DNA of 64,000 bases from Exiguobacterium sp. Helios (GTDB lineage: Bacteria; Bacillota; Bacilli; Exiguobacteriales; Exiguobacteriaceae), in NCBI RefSeq assembly GCF_014524545.1, contig NZ_CP053557.1:2381501-2445500 (forward strand). The letters run 5' to 3'. Position 1 is the stretch's first letter; the number at the start of each line of letters is the position of its first letter. Below are positions 27,400 to 36,847 of this stretch, piece after piece. The notes beneath the pieces are model-generated. The model worked only from the letters and a program-made list of their open reading frames with translations. It ran no database searches and was not told where the DNA came from. The translations under genes were made by a program, and so were the position numbers.

Positions 27400-29184
27400 T
27401 TATTCTTCATTCGTCTGACTGAGATATTCCGCAACCGTCTCCGCTAACTTAACGGGTAAGCCCGCTTCCGTCAGCTGTTCGATGTTCGCTTTCTTCAAAC
27501 TCCGCATCGATCCAAAATGACGGATCAACTGTTGACGGCGTTTTGGCCCCACTCCGGGAATATCGTCAAGCAACGACCGGGTCATTCCTTTTGAGCGCAA
27601 TGACCGGTGGAATGTGATGGCAAATCGATGGACCTCGTCTTGCATACGTTGCAGCAGATAAAACGCACTCGAACGTGGATGCAGTTCAATCAACTGCCCG
27701 CCTTCCCCGAACAATAATTGACTCGTCCGGTGCTTATCATCTTTTTTCAGTGAGCCGACCGGCAGGGATAACCCCAGTTCATCTTGAATGACTTCAAGTG
27801 CCGCATTTAATTGGCCGAGTCCACCATCAATCAAAACGAGATCCGGTAATCGAGCTCCTTCGAGCAGAAGGCGTCGGTAACGCCGTCTGACGATTTCCCG
27901 CATCGATTCATAATCATCCGGTCCTTTGACCGTCTTGATTTTAAATTTGCGATACTCTTTTTTGAGCGGCTTCCCGTCTTCGAAAACGACGAGTGCCGAA
28001 ACGGCATCAGCACCTTGGATATTGGCATTATCAATGATTTCAATCCGCGATAACGGATGGATCCCAATCGCATCGGCAAGTTCCTGGACGGCCTGAACGG
28101 TTTTCTTTTCATCACGGGCAATCAGTTCGAACCGTTCGCCGATTGCATTCTCCGCATTTTTCGTCGCAAGATCAAGCAACTTACGTTTTGACCCTCGCAC
28201 CGGGACATGGACACGCAAATCAAGCGCTTCTTTGAGCAACATCTGATTGACGAGGGGGGGCACATAAATTTCGCTGGGCTTGATATTTTTTTCGTAGAAC
28301 TGAACGATAAAACTCTCGAGCTCTTCTGCCGGTGTTCCGTAAATCGGAAACAGTGATACATCGCGCTCGATCATTTTTCCGCCACGCAGGAAGAAGACCT
28401 GGACACACATCCATCCTTTATCGACATAAATCCCGAAGACATCCCGGGCAGTCAAATCTGCTGTAATCATATTTTGCTTATTCATGATGGATTCAATCGC
28501 CCGAATTTGGTCACGCAACTCCCCTGCCCGCTCGAATTCCATCTCCTCCGCTGCAACACTCATCTTTTGTTGCAACGACTGGACCAGGTCTTTTGTTTCT
28601 CCCGACAAGAAACGGCGGATTTCCGAAACGATGTCTTTTTGAACGCCTTCTAGGTTCGGAATTTCGCAAGGACCGAGACATTGACCAATATGATAATACA
28701 AACACAATTTCTTCGGCATCGGCTGACATTTTCGCAATGGATACAATCGGTCGAGCAGACGTTTCGTTTCGTTCGCAGCATAGGCGTTCGGATAAGGACC
28801 AAAGTAATGTCCGCCGTCTTTTTTTAATTTACGGGTCGTAATCAGACGCGGATACGTCTCATTCGTAATTTTAAGATACGGATAGGATTTATCATCCTTC
28901 AGCATGATGTTGTATTTCGGATCGTGTTTCTTGATCAGCGTCATCTCAAGAAGCAAGGCTTCGAGCTCGCTTCCAGTGATGATGTATTCAAAATCACGAA
29001 TGTCTGCGACAAGCCGTTCTGTCTTTAAATCATGCGCTCCGGTGAAATAAGACCGGACACGGTTCTTTAAATTTTTGGCTTTTCCGACATAAATGACCTC
29101 ATCGAATTGATTTTTATGCAGATAGCAGCCTGGTTCGTCAGGTAAAAGGGATAATTTCGCCTTAATATGTTCTTGATGACTCAC
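27400..29184 (-). CDS. uvrC: Excinuclease ABC subunit C
   Basis: 594 residues. It makes both incisions in nucleotide excision repair. The N-terminal GIY-YIG nuclease is represented by [19 protein letters not shown]. The UVR segment for UvrB contact is at about 200–235 ([19 protein letters not shown]). The C-terminal endonuclease has [14 protein letters not shown], and the end is a helix-hairpin-helix ([17 protein letters not shown]). I start it at the GTG (29184), which has GGAAGGAGA eight bases upstream, rather than a GTG six codons earlier. Confidence 0.97.
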   Translation of the reverse strand: MSHQEHIKAKLSLLPDEPGCYLHKNQFDEVIYVGKAKNLKNRVRSYFTGAHDLKTERLVADIRDFEYIITGSELEALLLEMTLIKKHDPKYNIMLKDDKSYPYLKITNETYPRLITTRKLKKDGGHYFGPYPNAYAANETKRLLDRLYPLRKCQPMPKKLCLYYHIGQCLGPCEIPNLEGVQKDIVSEIRRFLSGETKDLVQSLQQKMSVAAEEMEFERAGELRDQIRAIESIMNKQNMITADLTARDVFGIYVDKGWMCVQVFFLRGGKMIERDVSLFPIYGTPAEELESFIVQFYEKNIKPSEIYVPPLVNQMLLKEALDLRVHVPVRGSKRKLLDLATKNAENAIGERFELIARDEKKTVQAVQELADAIGIHPLSRIEIIDNANIQGADAVSALVVFEDGKPLKKEYRKFKIKTVKGPDDYESMREIVRRRYRRLLLEGARLPDLVLIDGGLGQLNAALEVIQDELGLSLPVGSLKKDDKHRTSQLLFGEGGQLIELHPRSSAFYLLQRMQDEVHRFAITFHRSLRSKGMTRSLLDDIPGVGPKRRQQLIRHFGSMRSLKKANIEQLTEAGLPVKLAETVAEYLSQTNEE

Positions 29185-29266
29185 AAAAATGTCTCCTTCC
29201 ACCGTTTCTAGTTTTACGTTATAGGGTAAATATCATACATTGATTATGACACATGGGGGATAAAAA

Positions 29267-30589
29267 ATGCGTACATACGATTGCATTGTAATAGGTACAG
29301 GCTCAGCCGGGAATCAAGCAGCTTATAAATTTGCTGAAAAAGGACTTAACGTCGCCATCATCGAAAATTTCACACCGGGCGGTACGTGTGCCCAACGCGG
29401 TTGTGATGCTAAAAAGATTCTACTCACCGGCAGTGAAGCAAAGGATGCCGTCGAACGTCTGCTGGGATATGGACTAAAAGGTCTTGTATCCATTGACTGG
29501 CGCCAACTGATGGAACGGAAAAATGAATACACACGCGCCATCCCGGAACAAACCCGAAATCGGTATGATGACTTGGGTATTGACTACTATCACGGTGAAC
29601 CGCGTTTTCTATCCAATAAAAAGCTTCTGGTTGATGATATCGAGTTGGAGGCCGAACAATTTTTGATTGCGACCGGCCTTCGACCACGCGAGCTGTCCGT
29701 TCCCGGAAGTGAACGTTTTCTCAACAGTAATGAATTTCTGGAATTACGGGATGTCCCCCGTCGCCTGGTTTGCATAGGTGGAGGATACATTTCGTTTGAA
29801 TTTGCTCACCTGGCACGAATCGCCGGTGCCGAAGTGACGATTCTTCTTCGTTCAAGTGCACTTAAACAATTTGAACACGAATTGGTTTCCGTCTTGCTCG
29901 AAGCGACACAAGCGCTCGGTATTCAGATTCTTCATGAAACGGAAGCCGTATCATACTCGGACACGACGTTGACGCTTTCCGACGGAACACGCTTAGAAGC
30001 TGACGTTGTCTTGAATGCAACAGGTCGTATCGCAAGCATCGAACATTTGCAATTGGAAAAAGCAGGTGTTGTTTACGAAGAAAAAGGAATCCATGTGAAC
30101 GACTATTTACAGTCTTCCGCTCCGAACATTTATGCAGCGGGTGATGTCGCAGTCAGCGGAAACCCTGCCTTGACTCCTTTCGCTGGGACGGAAGGACGTC
30201 TTGCGGCCTGTAACATGCTTGAAGGTAATAGACGCCGACTGGAGTTACTTCCTGTGCCGAGTATCGTCTTTACCACGCCGAACCTTGCAAAAGTCGGGCA
30301 GACGGAGGCCAGTCTAAAACAAAACAATACAAGATACCGCGGAAAATTAATTGATACCTCGAGTTGGCAAACAAATGTCCGAATCAAAGACCCGTTCGCT
30401 CGGGCAAAAGTATTGATCGGGGAAGACGATCAGATTCTTGGGGCACATTTCATCGGCGTCCATGCTGCAGAACTGGCCAATTATTTTTCGTTCGCGATGC
30501 AACACCGGATTCCAAGCTCCGCCTTGCAAAAAACAAGTTTTTCTTATCCGACACCGGCATCTGACATTGCTTCGTTACTTGAAGACTGA
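29267..30589 (+). CDS. Glutathione-reductase-like flavoprotein with altered C-terminal dyad
   Basis: 440 residues. FAD motif IVIGTGSAGNQAAYKFAE, redox cysteines C41 and C46 in GGTCAQRGCDAKK, NAD(P) motif LVCIGGGYISFEFAHLA, and second FAD motif NIYAAGDVA. The C-terminal interface, HPTxxE in true glutathione or lipoamide enzymes, reads SYPTPASD here. The catalytic His is replaced by Tyr427 and the Glu by Asp433. It probably belongs to a distinct disulfide-oxidoreductase group; substrate unknown. Next to it lies a VOC-fold gene 22 bases downstream, suggesting a shared operon. Confidence 0.85.
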   Translation: MRTYDCIVIGTGSAGNQAAYKFAEKGLNVAIIENFTPGGTCAQRGCDAKKILLTGSEAKDAVERLLGYGLKGLVSIDWRQLMERKNEYTRAIPEQTRNRYDDLGIDYYHGEPRFLSNKKLLVDDIELEAEQFLIATGLRPRELSVPGSERFLNSNEFLELRDVPRRLVCIGGGYISFEFAHLARIAGAEVTILLRSSALKQFEHELVSVLLEATQALGIQILHETEAVSYSDTTLTLSDGTRLEADVVLNATGRIASIEHLQLEKAGVVYEEKGIHVNDYLQSSAPNIYAAGDVAVSGNPALTPFAGTEGRLAACNMLEGNRRRLELLPVPSIVFTTPNLAKVGQTEASLKQNNTRYRGKLIDTSSWQTNVRIKDPFARAKVLIGEDDQILGAHFIGVHAAELANYFSFAMQHRIPSSALQKTSFSYPTPASDIASLLED

Positions 30590-30611
30590 TTGATGAAAGC
30601 GAGGGGTTAAC

Positions 30612-30989
30612 ATGGTTCGTTACGGATATACGATTCTATACATTACTGATCCCGTAAAGACCCGCCTGTTCTATCATGATCTGCTTGGGCTTCCGATTAA
30701 AGCTGAGCATGGAAGTTATACGGAATTTGACACCGGATCAACGATTCTTGCCTTCAATACAAAAGAAGACGTTCGTTCCATCATTCCCTATGAAATTCCG
30801 GACAAAACCGTTCAACAATCGATGGAACTTGGTTTTGTGACGGAGGATGTGGCTCATTTGTATGAACAGATTAAAAAGGCCGGTCACAAAACCATCTTGC
30901 CTCCGACTGAAAAACCGTGGGGGCAAACTGTTGCCTACGTGCTCGATCCGGACGGTCATTTGATTGAACTTTGTTCGCCGATAAATTGA
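30612..30989 (+). CDS. Glyoxalase/VOC-superfamily protein
   Basis: 125 residues, one VOC module of two beta-alpha-beta-beta-beta units. ILYITDPVKTRLFYHDLLGLP starts the first unit and LGFVTEDVAHLYEQIKKAGH the second. It ends DPDGHLIEL, with the metal-ligand Glu of the fold. Substrate unknown; members act on glyoxal adducts, fosfomycin or aromatic rings. Coupled in position to the upstream flavoprotein. Confidence 0.85.
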   Translation: MVRYGYTILYITDPVKTRLFYHDLLGLPIKAEHGSYTEFDTGSTILAFNTKEDVRSIIPYEIPDKTVQQSMELGFVTEDVAHLYEQIKKAGHKTILPPTEKPWGQTVAYVLDPDGHLIELCSPIN

Positions 30990-30996
30990 TTTCACT

Positions 30997-31036
30997 CAAA
31001 AAAGGCATTCCGTCGATTGACGGAATGCCTTTTGAA
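30997..31036. terminator. Bidirectional terminator between VOC gene and trxA
   Basis: AAAAGGCATTCCGTC–GATT–GACGGAATGCCTTTT, a perfect 15-bp stem with A/T flanks, between converging genes. Confidence 0.93.
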
Positions 31037-31049
31037 AGTGTGCTTAGAA

Positions 31050-31361
31050 TCAGTTTGATGTTTCGACGAATTCTTTTAATGCATCTTTAGGCATGAAGCC
31101 CATTGTTTTGTTAACCGGTTGACCGTCTTTGAACAAGACGAGTGTCGGAATACTTTGGACTTGGAAAGCTCCAGCGACTTCCGGGTTAGCGTCAACATCA
31201 ACTTTAACGATTTTCACGTTTTCCATGTCTGCATCGAGTTCTTCAAGAACAGGAGCAAGCATGCGACAAGGTCCGCACCATGTTGCCCAGAAATCAACGA
31301 GAACGAGACCTTCTTGTGTATCTTCTTTAAACGATTGGCTAGTTGCGTGTACGATTGCCAT
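31050..31361 (-). CDS. trxA: Thioredoxin
   Basis: 103 residues with the WCGPC active site ([17 protein letters not shown]) and cis-Pro in [12 protein letters not shown]. It reduces protein disulfides in the cytosol. The open frame extends 39 residues upstream, but [11 protein letters not shown] has the AGGAGG site and family length. Confidence 0.97.
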   Translation of the reverse strand: MAIVHATSQSFKEDTQEGLVLVDFWATWCGPCRMLAPVLEELDADMENVKIVKVDVDANPEVAGAFQVQSIPTLVLFKDGQPVNKTMGFMPKDALKEFVETSN

Positions 31362-31427
31362 TGAGAAAAACCTCCTATTTTTAGATTGGTTTGATTTATT
31401 TATCGAACCCATCTTTTTACTGACTTG

Positions 31428-31455
31428 AGTATAGCACAGCCCTACCTTACAACAA
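31428..31455 (-). promoter_or_regulatory. trxA promoter
   Basis: Minus-strand TTGTTG (31450–31455), 16-base spacer, extended -10 TGCTATACT (TATACT at 31428–31433), about 65 bases above the start. Confidence 0.6.
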
Positions 31456-31483
31456 ACGAAACTGCTCAGACAAGTCATAGCAA

Positions 31484-31522
31484 GAAAAAAGAAGCAAAGA
31501 AGTTACTCTTCGCTTCCTTTCC
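31484..31522 (-). terminator. Terminator after etfA
   Basis: Stem GAAGCGAAGAG–TAA–CTTCTTTGCTTC followed by TTTTTTC on the minus strand, directly after etfA. Confidence 0.88.
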
Positions 31523-31528
31523 GCTGTC

Positions 31529-32491
31529 TTAATGGACAAGCATTTTTTTGAATTCTGCTGTTAACAACGGGACGACATCAAATAGGTCGCCGACGATTCC
31601 GTAATCTGCCACCGAGAAGATATTCGCTTCCGGGTCTTTGTTGATGGCGACGATGACTTTCGCGTTCGACATGCCGGCTAAATGTTGAATCGCACCGGAA
31701 ATCCCGCAAGCGATATACAAGTCGGGTGTGACGACTTTACCCGTCTGACCGATTTGCAGGGCATAGTCACAATAGTCTGCATCACACGCACCACGTGATG
31801 CACCGACTGCGCCGCCGAGTAAATCAGCCAGTTCTTGAAGCGGTGCAAACCCATCCGAACTTTTGACCCCCCGTCCACCGGCAACGATGACTTTTGCTTC
31901 CGATAGATCGACTCCGCCCGTTGCTTTTCGAACGACTTCCGAAACGATTGTCCGTAAATCCTTCAATTCAACGGTTACCGATTCGACAGTCCCTTCGGAA
32001 GAGCCTTCAGCCAGTGGTTCGATGTTGTTCGGGCGGACTGTAAAGAGCGTTTTTCCTTCTGATACCTTTACTTTTTCAAAAGCTTTTCCTGAATAGATCG
32101 GTCGGATGAAAGAAGCATCTTCTCCCGTTCCTTCGATTGACGTGACATCACTGATCAATCCCGCTTGCAGTTTCGCTGCAATTTTCGGTGATAGGTCTTT
32201 ACCGAGTGATGTATGACCAAATACGATGACGTCTGGCGCAACACGATCCAGCAGTTGCATGAAGACTTGTCCGTATCCGTCCGGTGTGTAATGCTGCAAT
32301 CGCTCGTCTTCAACGACGAGGACGTGATGGGCGCCTCGTGTCGCAAGTTGTGCTGCATCTGCCGCCACGTTTTGTCCGATTAAGGCAACTACGACTTCAT
32401 CTGCCACTAGATTTGCTGCTGCAATTGCTTCAAATGATACATTTCGTAAATTCCCGTCCCGTGATTCCGCAAGTACAAGTGCTTTTGACAT
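31529..32491 (-). CDS. etfA: Electron transfer flavoprotein alpha subunit
   Basis: 320 residues. The C-terminal FAD domain carries VIVAGGRGVKSSDGF, GASRGACDADYCDYALQIGQTGKVV and CGISGAIQHLAGM, the ETF-alpha signatures. With EtfB it takes electrons from acyl-CoA dehydrogenases during beta-oxidation. It starts 15 bases after etfB. Confidence 0.97.
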   Translation of the reverse strand: MSKALVLAESRDGNLRNVSFEAIAAANLVADEVVVALIGQNVAADAAQLATRGAHHVLVVEDERLQHYTPDGYGQVFMQLLDRVAPDVIVFGHTSLGKDLSPKIAAKLQAGLISDVTSIEGTGEDASFIRPIYSGKAFEKVKVSEGKTLFTVRPNNIEPLAEGSSEGTVESVTVELKDLRTIVSEVVRKATGGVDLSEAKVIVAGGRGVKSSDGFAPLQELADLLGGAVGASRGACDADYCDYALQIGQTGKVVTPDLYIACGISGAIQHLAGMSNAKVIVAINKDPEANIFSVADYGIVGDLFDVVPLLTAEFKKMLVH

Positions 32492-32506
32492 ATCGTTTCT
32501 TCCCCC

Positions 32507-33280
32507 TTAAACAACTTTTGCTTCGTTGCGTAATAATGAAGCGAGTTCCTGGACCTGTGTCGACAAATCACCTTCTAGAATTTTACCGGCTGCTTTATTT
32601 GGCGGCAAAAAGCGTTCGACCGTTTCAAGACGGGGTGCAAGTTCATCCTCATCTAATTCAAGATCAGATAATTCGAGCTCTTCGAGTGGTTTCTTTTTCG
32701 CTTTCATGATGCCCGGAAGACTTGGATAACGGGGCTCGTTTAATCCTTGTTGTGCCGTGACGAGCAATGGTAACGATGTTTTAATGACCTCCGTATCCCC
32801 TTCCGAGTCACGTGTTACGACAGCATCCGTTCCGTTTAACTCCAGTTTCGTAATCGTCGTGACATACGGGATGTCAAGCAGTTCTGCGACGCGCGGAGCG
32901 ACTTGCCCGCTTCCTCCGTCAACCGCTACATTCCCGGCGATGATCAGATCGACCTTCTGTTCCTTGAGATATCCGGCCAAAACTTCTGAAATCGAATAGT
33001 GATCCGCTTCTTCAATATCGTCTTCAATCGAAATCCGGACTGCCTGATCTGCTCCCATCGCAAGCGCCGTCCGCAGTTCTTTGTCTGCATCTTCCGGTCC
33101 GACGGTGACAACCGTCACCGTTCCGGATTGTGCATCCCGTACACGGATCGCTTCTTCGACTGCATATTCGTCATAAGGATTGATGATGAATTCTGCACCA
33201 TCCTCTTCGATTTGACCATTTTCGAGCTGAATTGCTTCTTCCGTATCAAATGTTCGTTTTAACAAGACGTAGATTTCCAT
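32507..33280 (-). CDS. etfB: Electron transfer flavoprotein beta subunit
   Basis: 257 residues, AMP-binding partner of EtfA. Recognised by NPYDEYAVEEAIRVRDAQSG, AGNVAVDGGSGQVAPRVAELLD and the C-terminal EtfA-binding helix region. A GAGGGGGAA site precedes the ATG. In Bacillus, fadB lies between fadR and etfB; here an 81-base gap holds no gene. Confidence 0.97.
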   Translation of the reverse strand: MEIYVLLKRTFDTEEAIQLENGQIEEDGAEFIINPYDEYAVEEAIRVRDAQSGTVTVVTVGPEDADKELRTALAMGADQAVRISIEDDIEEADHYSISEVLAGYLKEQKVDLIIAGNVAVDGGSGQVAPRVAELLDIPYVTTITKLELNGTDAVVTRDSEGDTEVIKTSLPLLVTAQQGLNEPRYPSLPGIMKAKKKPLEELELSDLELDEDELAPRLETVERFLPPNKAAGKILEGDLSTQVQELASLLRNEAKVV

Positions 33281-33361
33281 TCTTCGTTCCCCCTCGTATC
33301 AACTTCTATTGACCACCATCATTTTTGTATCCGCTTACAAAAAGTTTTTCATGAAAAGGGC

Positions 33362-33940
33362 TTAACTCAGCCCTTTAATTAACATGCGATGAATACCGTG
33401 ACGCGTTTCGAGCAACTCGTATTTAAACCCGCTCGCCATCCAGCTCGTCACGACCTCGTCAATCGTGCCGAACACCATTTGCCGTGCCAAACGATAATCC
33501 AGCTCGTTTGAGAACTCTCCCGATTCCATCCCGTTTCGAATCACACGATCAATCAGATGGAGATACGGTTTTAAAACCGTTGCGATATTATGGCGCATCT
33601 CTTGATTCGATTGGCGTAACTCGATTTGCGTGACGACGGCCAAATCATAATCAACCGACAACTGTTCAAGATGCGCTTCAATGAGCGCTGCCAGTTGTTG
33701 TGTCGCTGATTGATGATGTGCGATTTGCGCCTCCGAATATTCGATGAAACTACCCATCTTGGCTTGGAACAAAGAAATTAATAAGTGCTCCTTGTTCTTG
33801 AAGTAAAGATAAATCGTTCCATCCGCTACGCCTGCTTCTTTCGCGATAGCTGTTACTTTGGCACCGTGGTAGCCATTTTTCGCAATCACCTTCACTGCCG
33901 CATCAATGATGCGATCACTCTTAGACATCGTTCTTTTCAT
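33362..33940 (-). CDS. fadR: TetR-family fatty-acid degradation regulator, FadR-like
   Basis: 192 residues. The N-terminal helix-turn-helix (DRIIDAAVKVIAKNGYHGAK…DGTIYLYFKNKEHLL) is TetR-type and closely resembles Bacillus FadR. Beside lcfA and etfBA it should repress beta-oxidation genes and release DNA on binding long-chain acyl-CoA. The ATG at 33940 has AGGAGA eight bases upstream. An 18-bp FadR-type operator lies 25 bases above the start, implying autoregulation. Confidence 0.92.
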   Translation of the reverse strand: MKRTMSKSDRIIDAAVKVIAKNGYHGAKVTAIAKEAGVADGTIYLYFKNKEHLLISLFQAKMGSFIEYSEAQIAHHQSATQQLAALIEAHLEQLSVDYDLAVVTQIELRQSNQEMRHNIATVLKPYLHLIDRVIRNGMESGEFSNELDYRLARQMVFGTIDEVVTSWMASGFKYELLETRHGIHRMLIKGLS

Positions 33941-33964
33941 AAGGCTATCTCCTAACACATAAAA

Positions 33965-33982
33965 TGAATGATGGTTCATTCA
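33965..33982. promoter_or_regulatory. FadR operator at the fadR promoter
   Basis: TGAATGATGGTTCATTCA is an inverted repeat with the conserved TGAATGA/TCATTCA arms of Bacillus FadR boxes. It lies at or just after the predicted start of transcription from the fadR promoter, a position that blocks initiation. Confidence 0.88.
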
Positions 33983-33987
33983 TATTT

Positions 33988-34015
33988 ATTCTATCATGTC
34001 ATTTCGAGCTGTCAA
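33988..34015 (-). promoter_or_regulatory. fadR promoter
   Basis: Perfect TTGACA -35 (34010–34015), 16-base spacer, extended -10 TGATAGAAT (TAGAAT at 33988–33993) on the minus strand. The -35 overlaps the lcfA stop codon. Confidence 0.75.
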
Positions 34016-35685
34016 CTGCTTTCTTCCAGTTGTTTGGCCCGTTCTTCCTCGACTAAGACACGGCGCAGGATTTTCCCGACAAACGTTTTTGGTAACTCTT
34101 GTCTGAACTCATATTGCTTCGGCACTTTGAATGACGCCAAACTTTTCCGGCAGAAGTGATCCAGTTCCTCTTCTGTCGTCTTCATGTCATCTTTCAAAAC
34201 GATGAAGGCTTTGACTGTTTCTCCACGGTAGGCGTCCGGCACACCGATGACGACTGCTTCTTTGACCGCCGGATGTTCGTACAAAATCTCTTCGACTTCC
34301 CGGGGATAAATATTGAATCCCGAGGCGATAATCAAATCTTTTTTCCGATCAACAATCCGGAAATAATGGTCCTCTCCGATATATCCAAGATCACCTGTGT
34401 GCAACCATCCGTCACGCAGAACAGCCTGCGTATCTTCCGGACGTTTCCAGTATCCTTTCATGACTTGCGGACCACGGACAAGAATCTCCCCGATTTCTCC
34501 TGGTGCAGCCGGCGTTTCTCCGTCCGGTTGAACGATTTTCGCCATCGTATCCGAAACAGGAATTCCGACTGTTCCGGGAACCCGTTTATCCCAAATACAG
34601 TTCGTATGCGTCACCGGACTTGTTTCCGACAACCCGTATCCTTCGACGATCCGCCCGCCCGTTACCTGTTCAAATTTTTCTTGTACTTCAACCGGTAACG
34701 GTGCCGATCCTGAAATACACGCTTCGATTGAGGATAAATCATATTTTTTCAATTTTGGATGATTCAACAATCCGACATACATCGTCGGTGCACCTGGAAA
34801 CAGGCTTGGTTTTTCTTTATCGATCGTCTTCAAGACTTGTTCTAAGTCAAATTTCGGTAAAATGATCTGTTCATATGCATTGAACATACCGAAGTTCAAG
34901 TTACATGTCATACCGTAGACATGGAAATAAGGGACGACTGCCAACAGCTTTTTCCCGTCTCCCCGTGAATATTTATAGAACCAATGACTGATCTGTTCGA
35001 CATTGGCACTTAGATTAAAGTGCGTCAACATGACTCCTTTAGGCGCACCGGTCGTTCCGCCTGTATATTGTAACACTGCGATATCTTCTTTTGGGTCGAC
35101 ACTCACCGGTTCAATCATCCCACTCCCGCGATGGGACAGAAAAGGAATCGATCCTGTAGTATCAATGATGATATTATTGTCTTTCCGGGACTTGATCGGA
35201 TACAGTTTATTTTTAGGAAATGGCAGATAATCAGCAATGCTTGTCGTGACAACGGTTTTTAAACGTGTATTCGCTTTGACACGTGAAGCTTTCGGATACA
35301 GCAAATCGAGTGTGACGAGCATCTTCGCGCCTGAGTCGACGAGAATTTGTTCCAGTTCACGGTCCGTATATAACGGATTGACTTGAACAACGATTCCACC
35401 GGCGTACAGCACTGCATAGTAACTGATTATATACTGCGGACAGTTCGGCAACATCAAACCGACGCGATCCCCCTTCTCAAGCCCGGCATCTTGCAACACT
35501 TGTGCAAAACTCCGGGCTTCCTGCCGTACTTCCTGAAACGTCATACGTTTCCCGAGAAAACTAAGGGCTCTCCGCTCCGGAAACTCATCTGCCGCCTCTT
35601 CAAGTGCCTGATAAAGCGGTACTTCACGATAGTCGATTGATGCAGGTACTTGTGCCGGATAATCCTTTAACCATGCTGAATCCAT
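34012..35685 (-). CDS. lcfA: Long-chain-fatty-acid--CoA ligase
   Basis: 557 residues of the ANL superfamily. The ATP/AMP motif YTGGTTGAPKGVMLTH is at about 218–233. GYGLSETSPVTH, WLHTGDLGYIGEDHYFRIVDRKKDLI and the C-terminal catalytic Lys region (KTFVGKILRR) complete the set. It activates long-chain fatty acids for beta-oxidation. It leads the lcfA–fadR–etfBA block and has a FadR-type operator in its leader. Confidence 0.96.
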   Translation of the reverse strand: MDSAWLKDYPAQVPASIDYREVPLYQALEEAADEFPERRALSFLGKRMTFQEVRQEARSFAQVLQDAGLEKGDRVGLMLPNCPQYIISYYAVLYAGGIVVQVNPLYTDRELEQILVDSGAKMLVTLDLLYPKASRVKANTRLKTVVTTSIADYLPFPKNKLYPIKSRKDNNIIIDTTGSIPFLSHRGSGMIEPVSVDPKEDIAVLQYTGGTTGAPKGVMLTHFNLSANVEQISHWFYKYSRGDGKKLLAVVPYFHVYGMTCNLNFGMFNAYEQIILPKFDLEQVLKTIDKEKPSLFPGAPTMYVGLLNHPKLKKYDLSSIEACISGSAPLPVEVQEKFEQVTGGRIVEGYGLSETSPVTHTNCIWDKRVPGTVGIPVSDTMAKIVQPDGETPAAPGEIGEILVRGPQVMKGYWKRPEDTQAVLRDGWLHTGDLGYIGEDHYFRIVDRKKDLIIASGFNIYPREVEEILYEHPAVKEAVVIGVPDAYRGETVKAFIVLKDDMKTTEEELDHFCRKSLASFKVPKQYEFRQELPKTFVGKILRRVLVEEERAKQLEESS

Positions 35686-35704
35686 TCCATTCCCTCCCTG
35701 TAAC

Positions 35705-35722
35705 TGAATTACTATTCATTTT
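35705..35722. promoter_or_regulatory. FadR-type operator upstream of lcfA
   Basis: TGAATTACTATTCATTTT matches the Bacillus FadR consensus TGAATGAMTANTCATTCA at 15 of 18 positions and lies 20 bases above the lcfA start, just after a minus-strand TATAAT (35726–35731). Confidence 0.75.
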
Positions 35723-35810
35723 TATTATACGTTTAATTCAGCCATAGCGGCTAGTCTTCTGTTAAAATAAATTTCATTTTTTCCAAATAACAGGTATTTT
35801 AAAACATACC

Positions 35811-35845
35811 AAAAAAACACCCGTGAGATTTCACGAGTGGTTGAC
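35811..35845 (-). terminator. Terminator after the YitT-family gene
   Basis: Stem ACCACTCGTGA–AA–TCTCACGGGTGT followed by TTTTTTT on the minus strand. Confidence 0.88.
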
Positions 35846-35857
35846 GCTTTAAGACAT

Positions 35858-36751
35858 TTAACGGGATGGATACGTAAATCCTTCCCCGATGACTTCCCGT
35901 ACTTTATGAATGACGACAAAGGCACGCGGATCGGCCGCTTCGACGATTTGTTTCAATGGCGCCAGCTGACGTTTGTCGACAATCATGTATAACATGTCGT
36001 TTTTCTGTTTCGTAAAATGACCGTGACTGTGGATGACGGTCGCACTGCGTCCCAGTGTTTCAGTCAAGATCGTCGCGATTTCTTCCTGACGGTGACTAAT
36101 GATCGTGACGGCTTCCCGGACGTTCAATCCTTCACTGACCAAATCAATTAAATACGAACCGATGATGATGGCAATTAACGTATACAGCATCGTTTCTTCG
36201 CCGAACAAAAATCCGGACGCCCCGACAACCGTCACATCGATGATGAACATGGATACGGCAATTCCTAAATTCAGATATTTATTCATCAACCGGGCGATGA
36301 TGACACCACCGCCGGTCGTTCCACCTGCCCGGATGACAAGACCGATTCCGAGACCGATCAAGATTCCGGCATAGACTGTCCCGATCAGCCGGCTGTCGGA
36401 ACTCGTCGCGAGTGACGCCGTTGACGACAGGACAAATGAGGTCGTTGCAACGGAAATGACAGAATAGATCATCGTTTTCCGACTTAAGAAGCGATAGCCG
36501 ACGACAAACAGTAATGCATTCGCAATTAACGAGACTAAACCGGTATCCCACCCATACAGGTAGTAGAAGATGACGGTAATCCCGATCAATCCTCCTTCAG
36601 ACAAGTCATTCGGAATCGTGAAGTAGTTGATGCCGAACGCCAGGATAGCTGAACCGATGATGACCCAAAAGATATCTTTCCAGGAAATCAGTTGCATCGC
36701 TTCAAAGGCGCGCCGCCGTATTTCATTCGTATTAGTTTTTTTGACGTTCAT
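35858..36751 (-). CDS. YitT-family membrane protein (DUF161 + DUF2179)
   Basis: 298 residues. Five or so transmembrane segments occupy about 25–200 (IFWVIIGSAILAFGINYFTIPNDLSEGG is the family start). A cytosolic DUF2179 domain follows (VTIISHRQEEIATIL…DMLYMIVDKRQL). Members are paralogous in Bacilli and of unsettled function; a transport or sensing role is assumed. MNVKKTNTN at 36751 has a GGAGG site. Confidence 0.88.
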   Translation of the reverse strand: MNVKKTNTNEIRRRAFEAMQLISWKDIFWVIIGSAILAFGINYFTIPNDLSEGGLIGITVIFYYLYGWDTGLVSLIANALLFVVGYRFLSRKTMIYSVISVATTSFVLSSTASLATSSDSRLIGTVYAGILIGLGIGLVIRAGGTTGGGVIIARLMNKYLNLGIAVSMFIIDVTVVGASGFLFGEETMLYTLIAIIIGSYLIDLVSEGLNVREAVTIISHRQEEIATILTETLGRSATVIHSHGHFTKQKNDMLYMIVDKRQLAPLKQIVEAADPRAFVVIHKVREVIGEGFTYPSR

Positions 36752-36787
36752 AGTCGTTTCCTCCTTCATTTTTTTGTGTCCTGCCAA

Positions 36788-36825
36788 TAAAAATTCCGTA
36801 CTGAATCGATCTCAGTACGGAATAA
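36788..36825 (-). terminator. Terminator after the small membrane ORF
   Basis: Stem ATTCCGTACTGA–GATCGAT–TCAGTACGGAAT followed by TTTTATT on the minus strand. It ends the mutS2–DUF350–small ORF transcript before the YitT gene. Confidence 0.9.
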
Positions 36826-36847
36826 TCACTCGGCAGAGCCAGTTCTT

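Noticed and set aside
36099-36374. Plus-strand frame inside the YitT-family gene
   Set aside because: It is antisense to a well-supported membrane protein gene, with no ribosome-binding site and low-complexity P/M-rich product.
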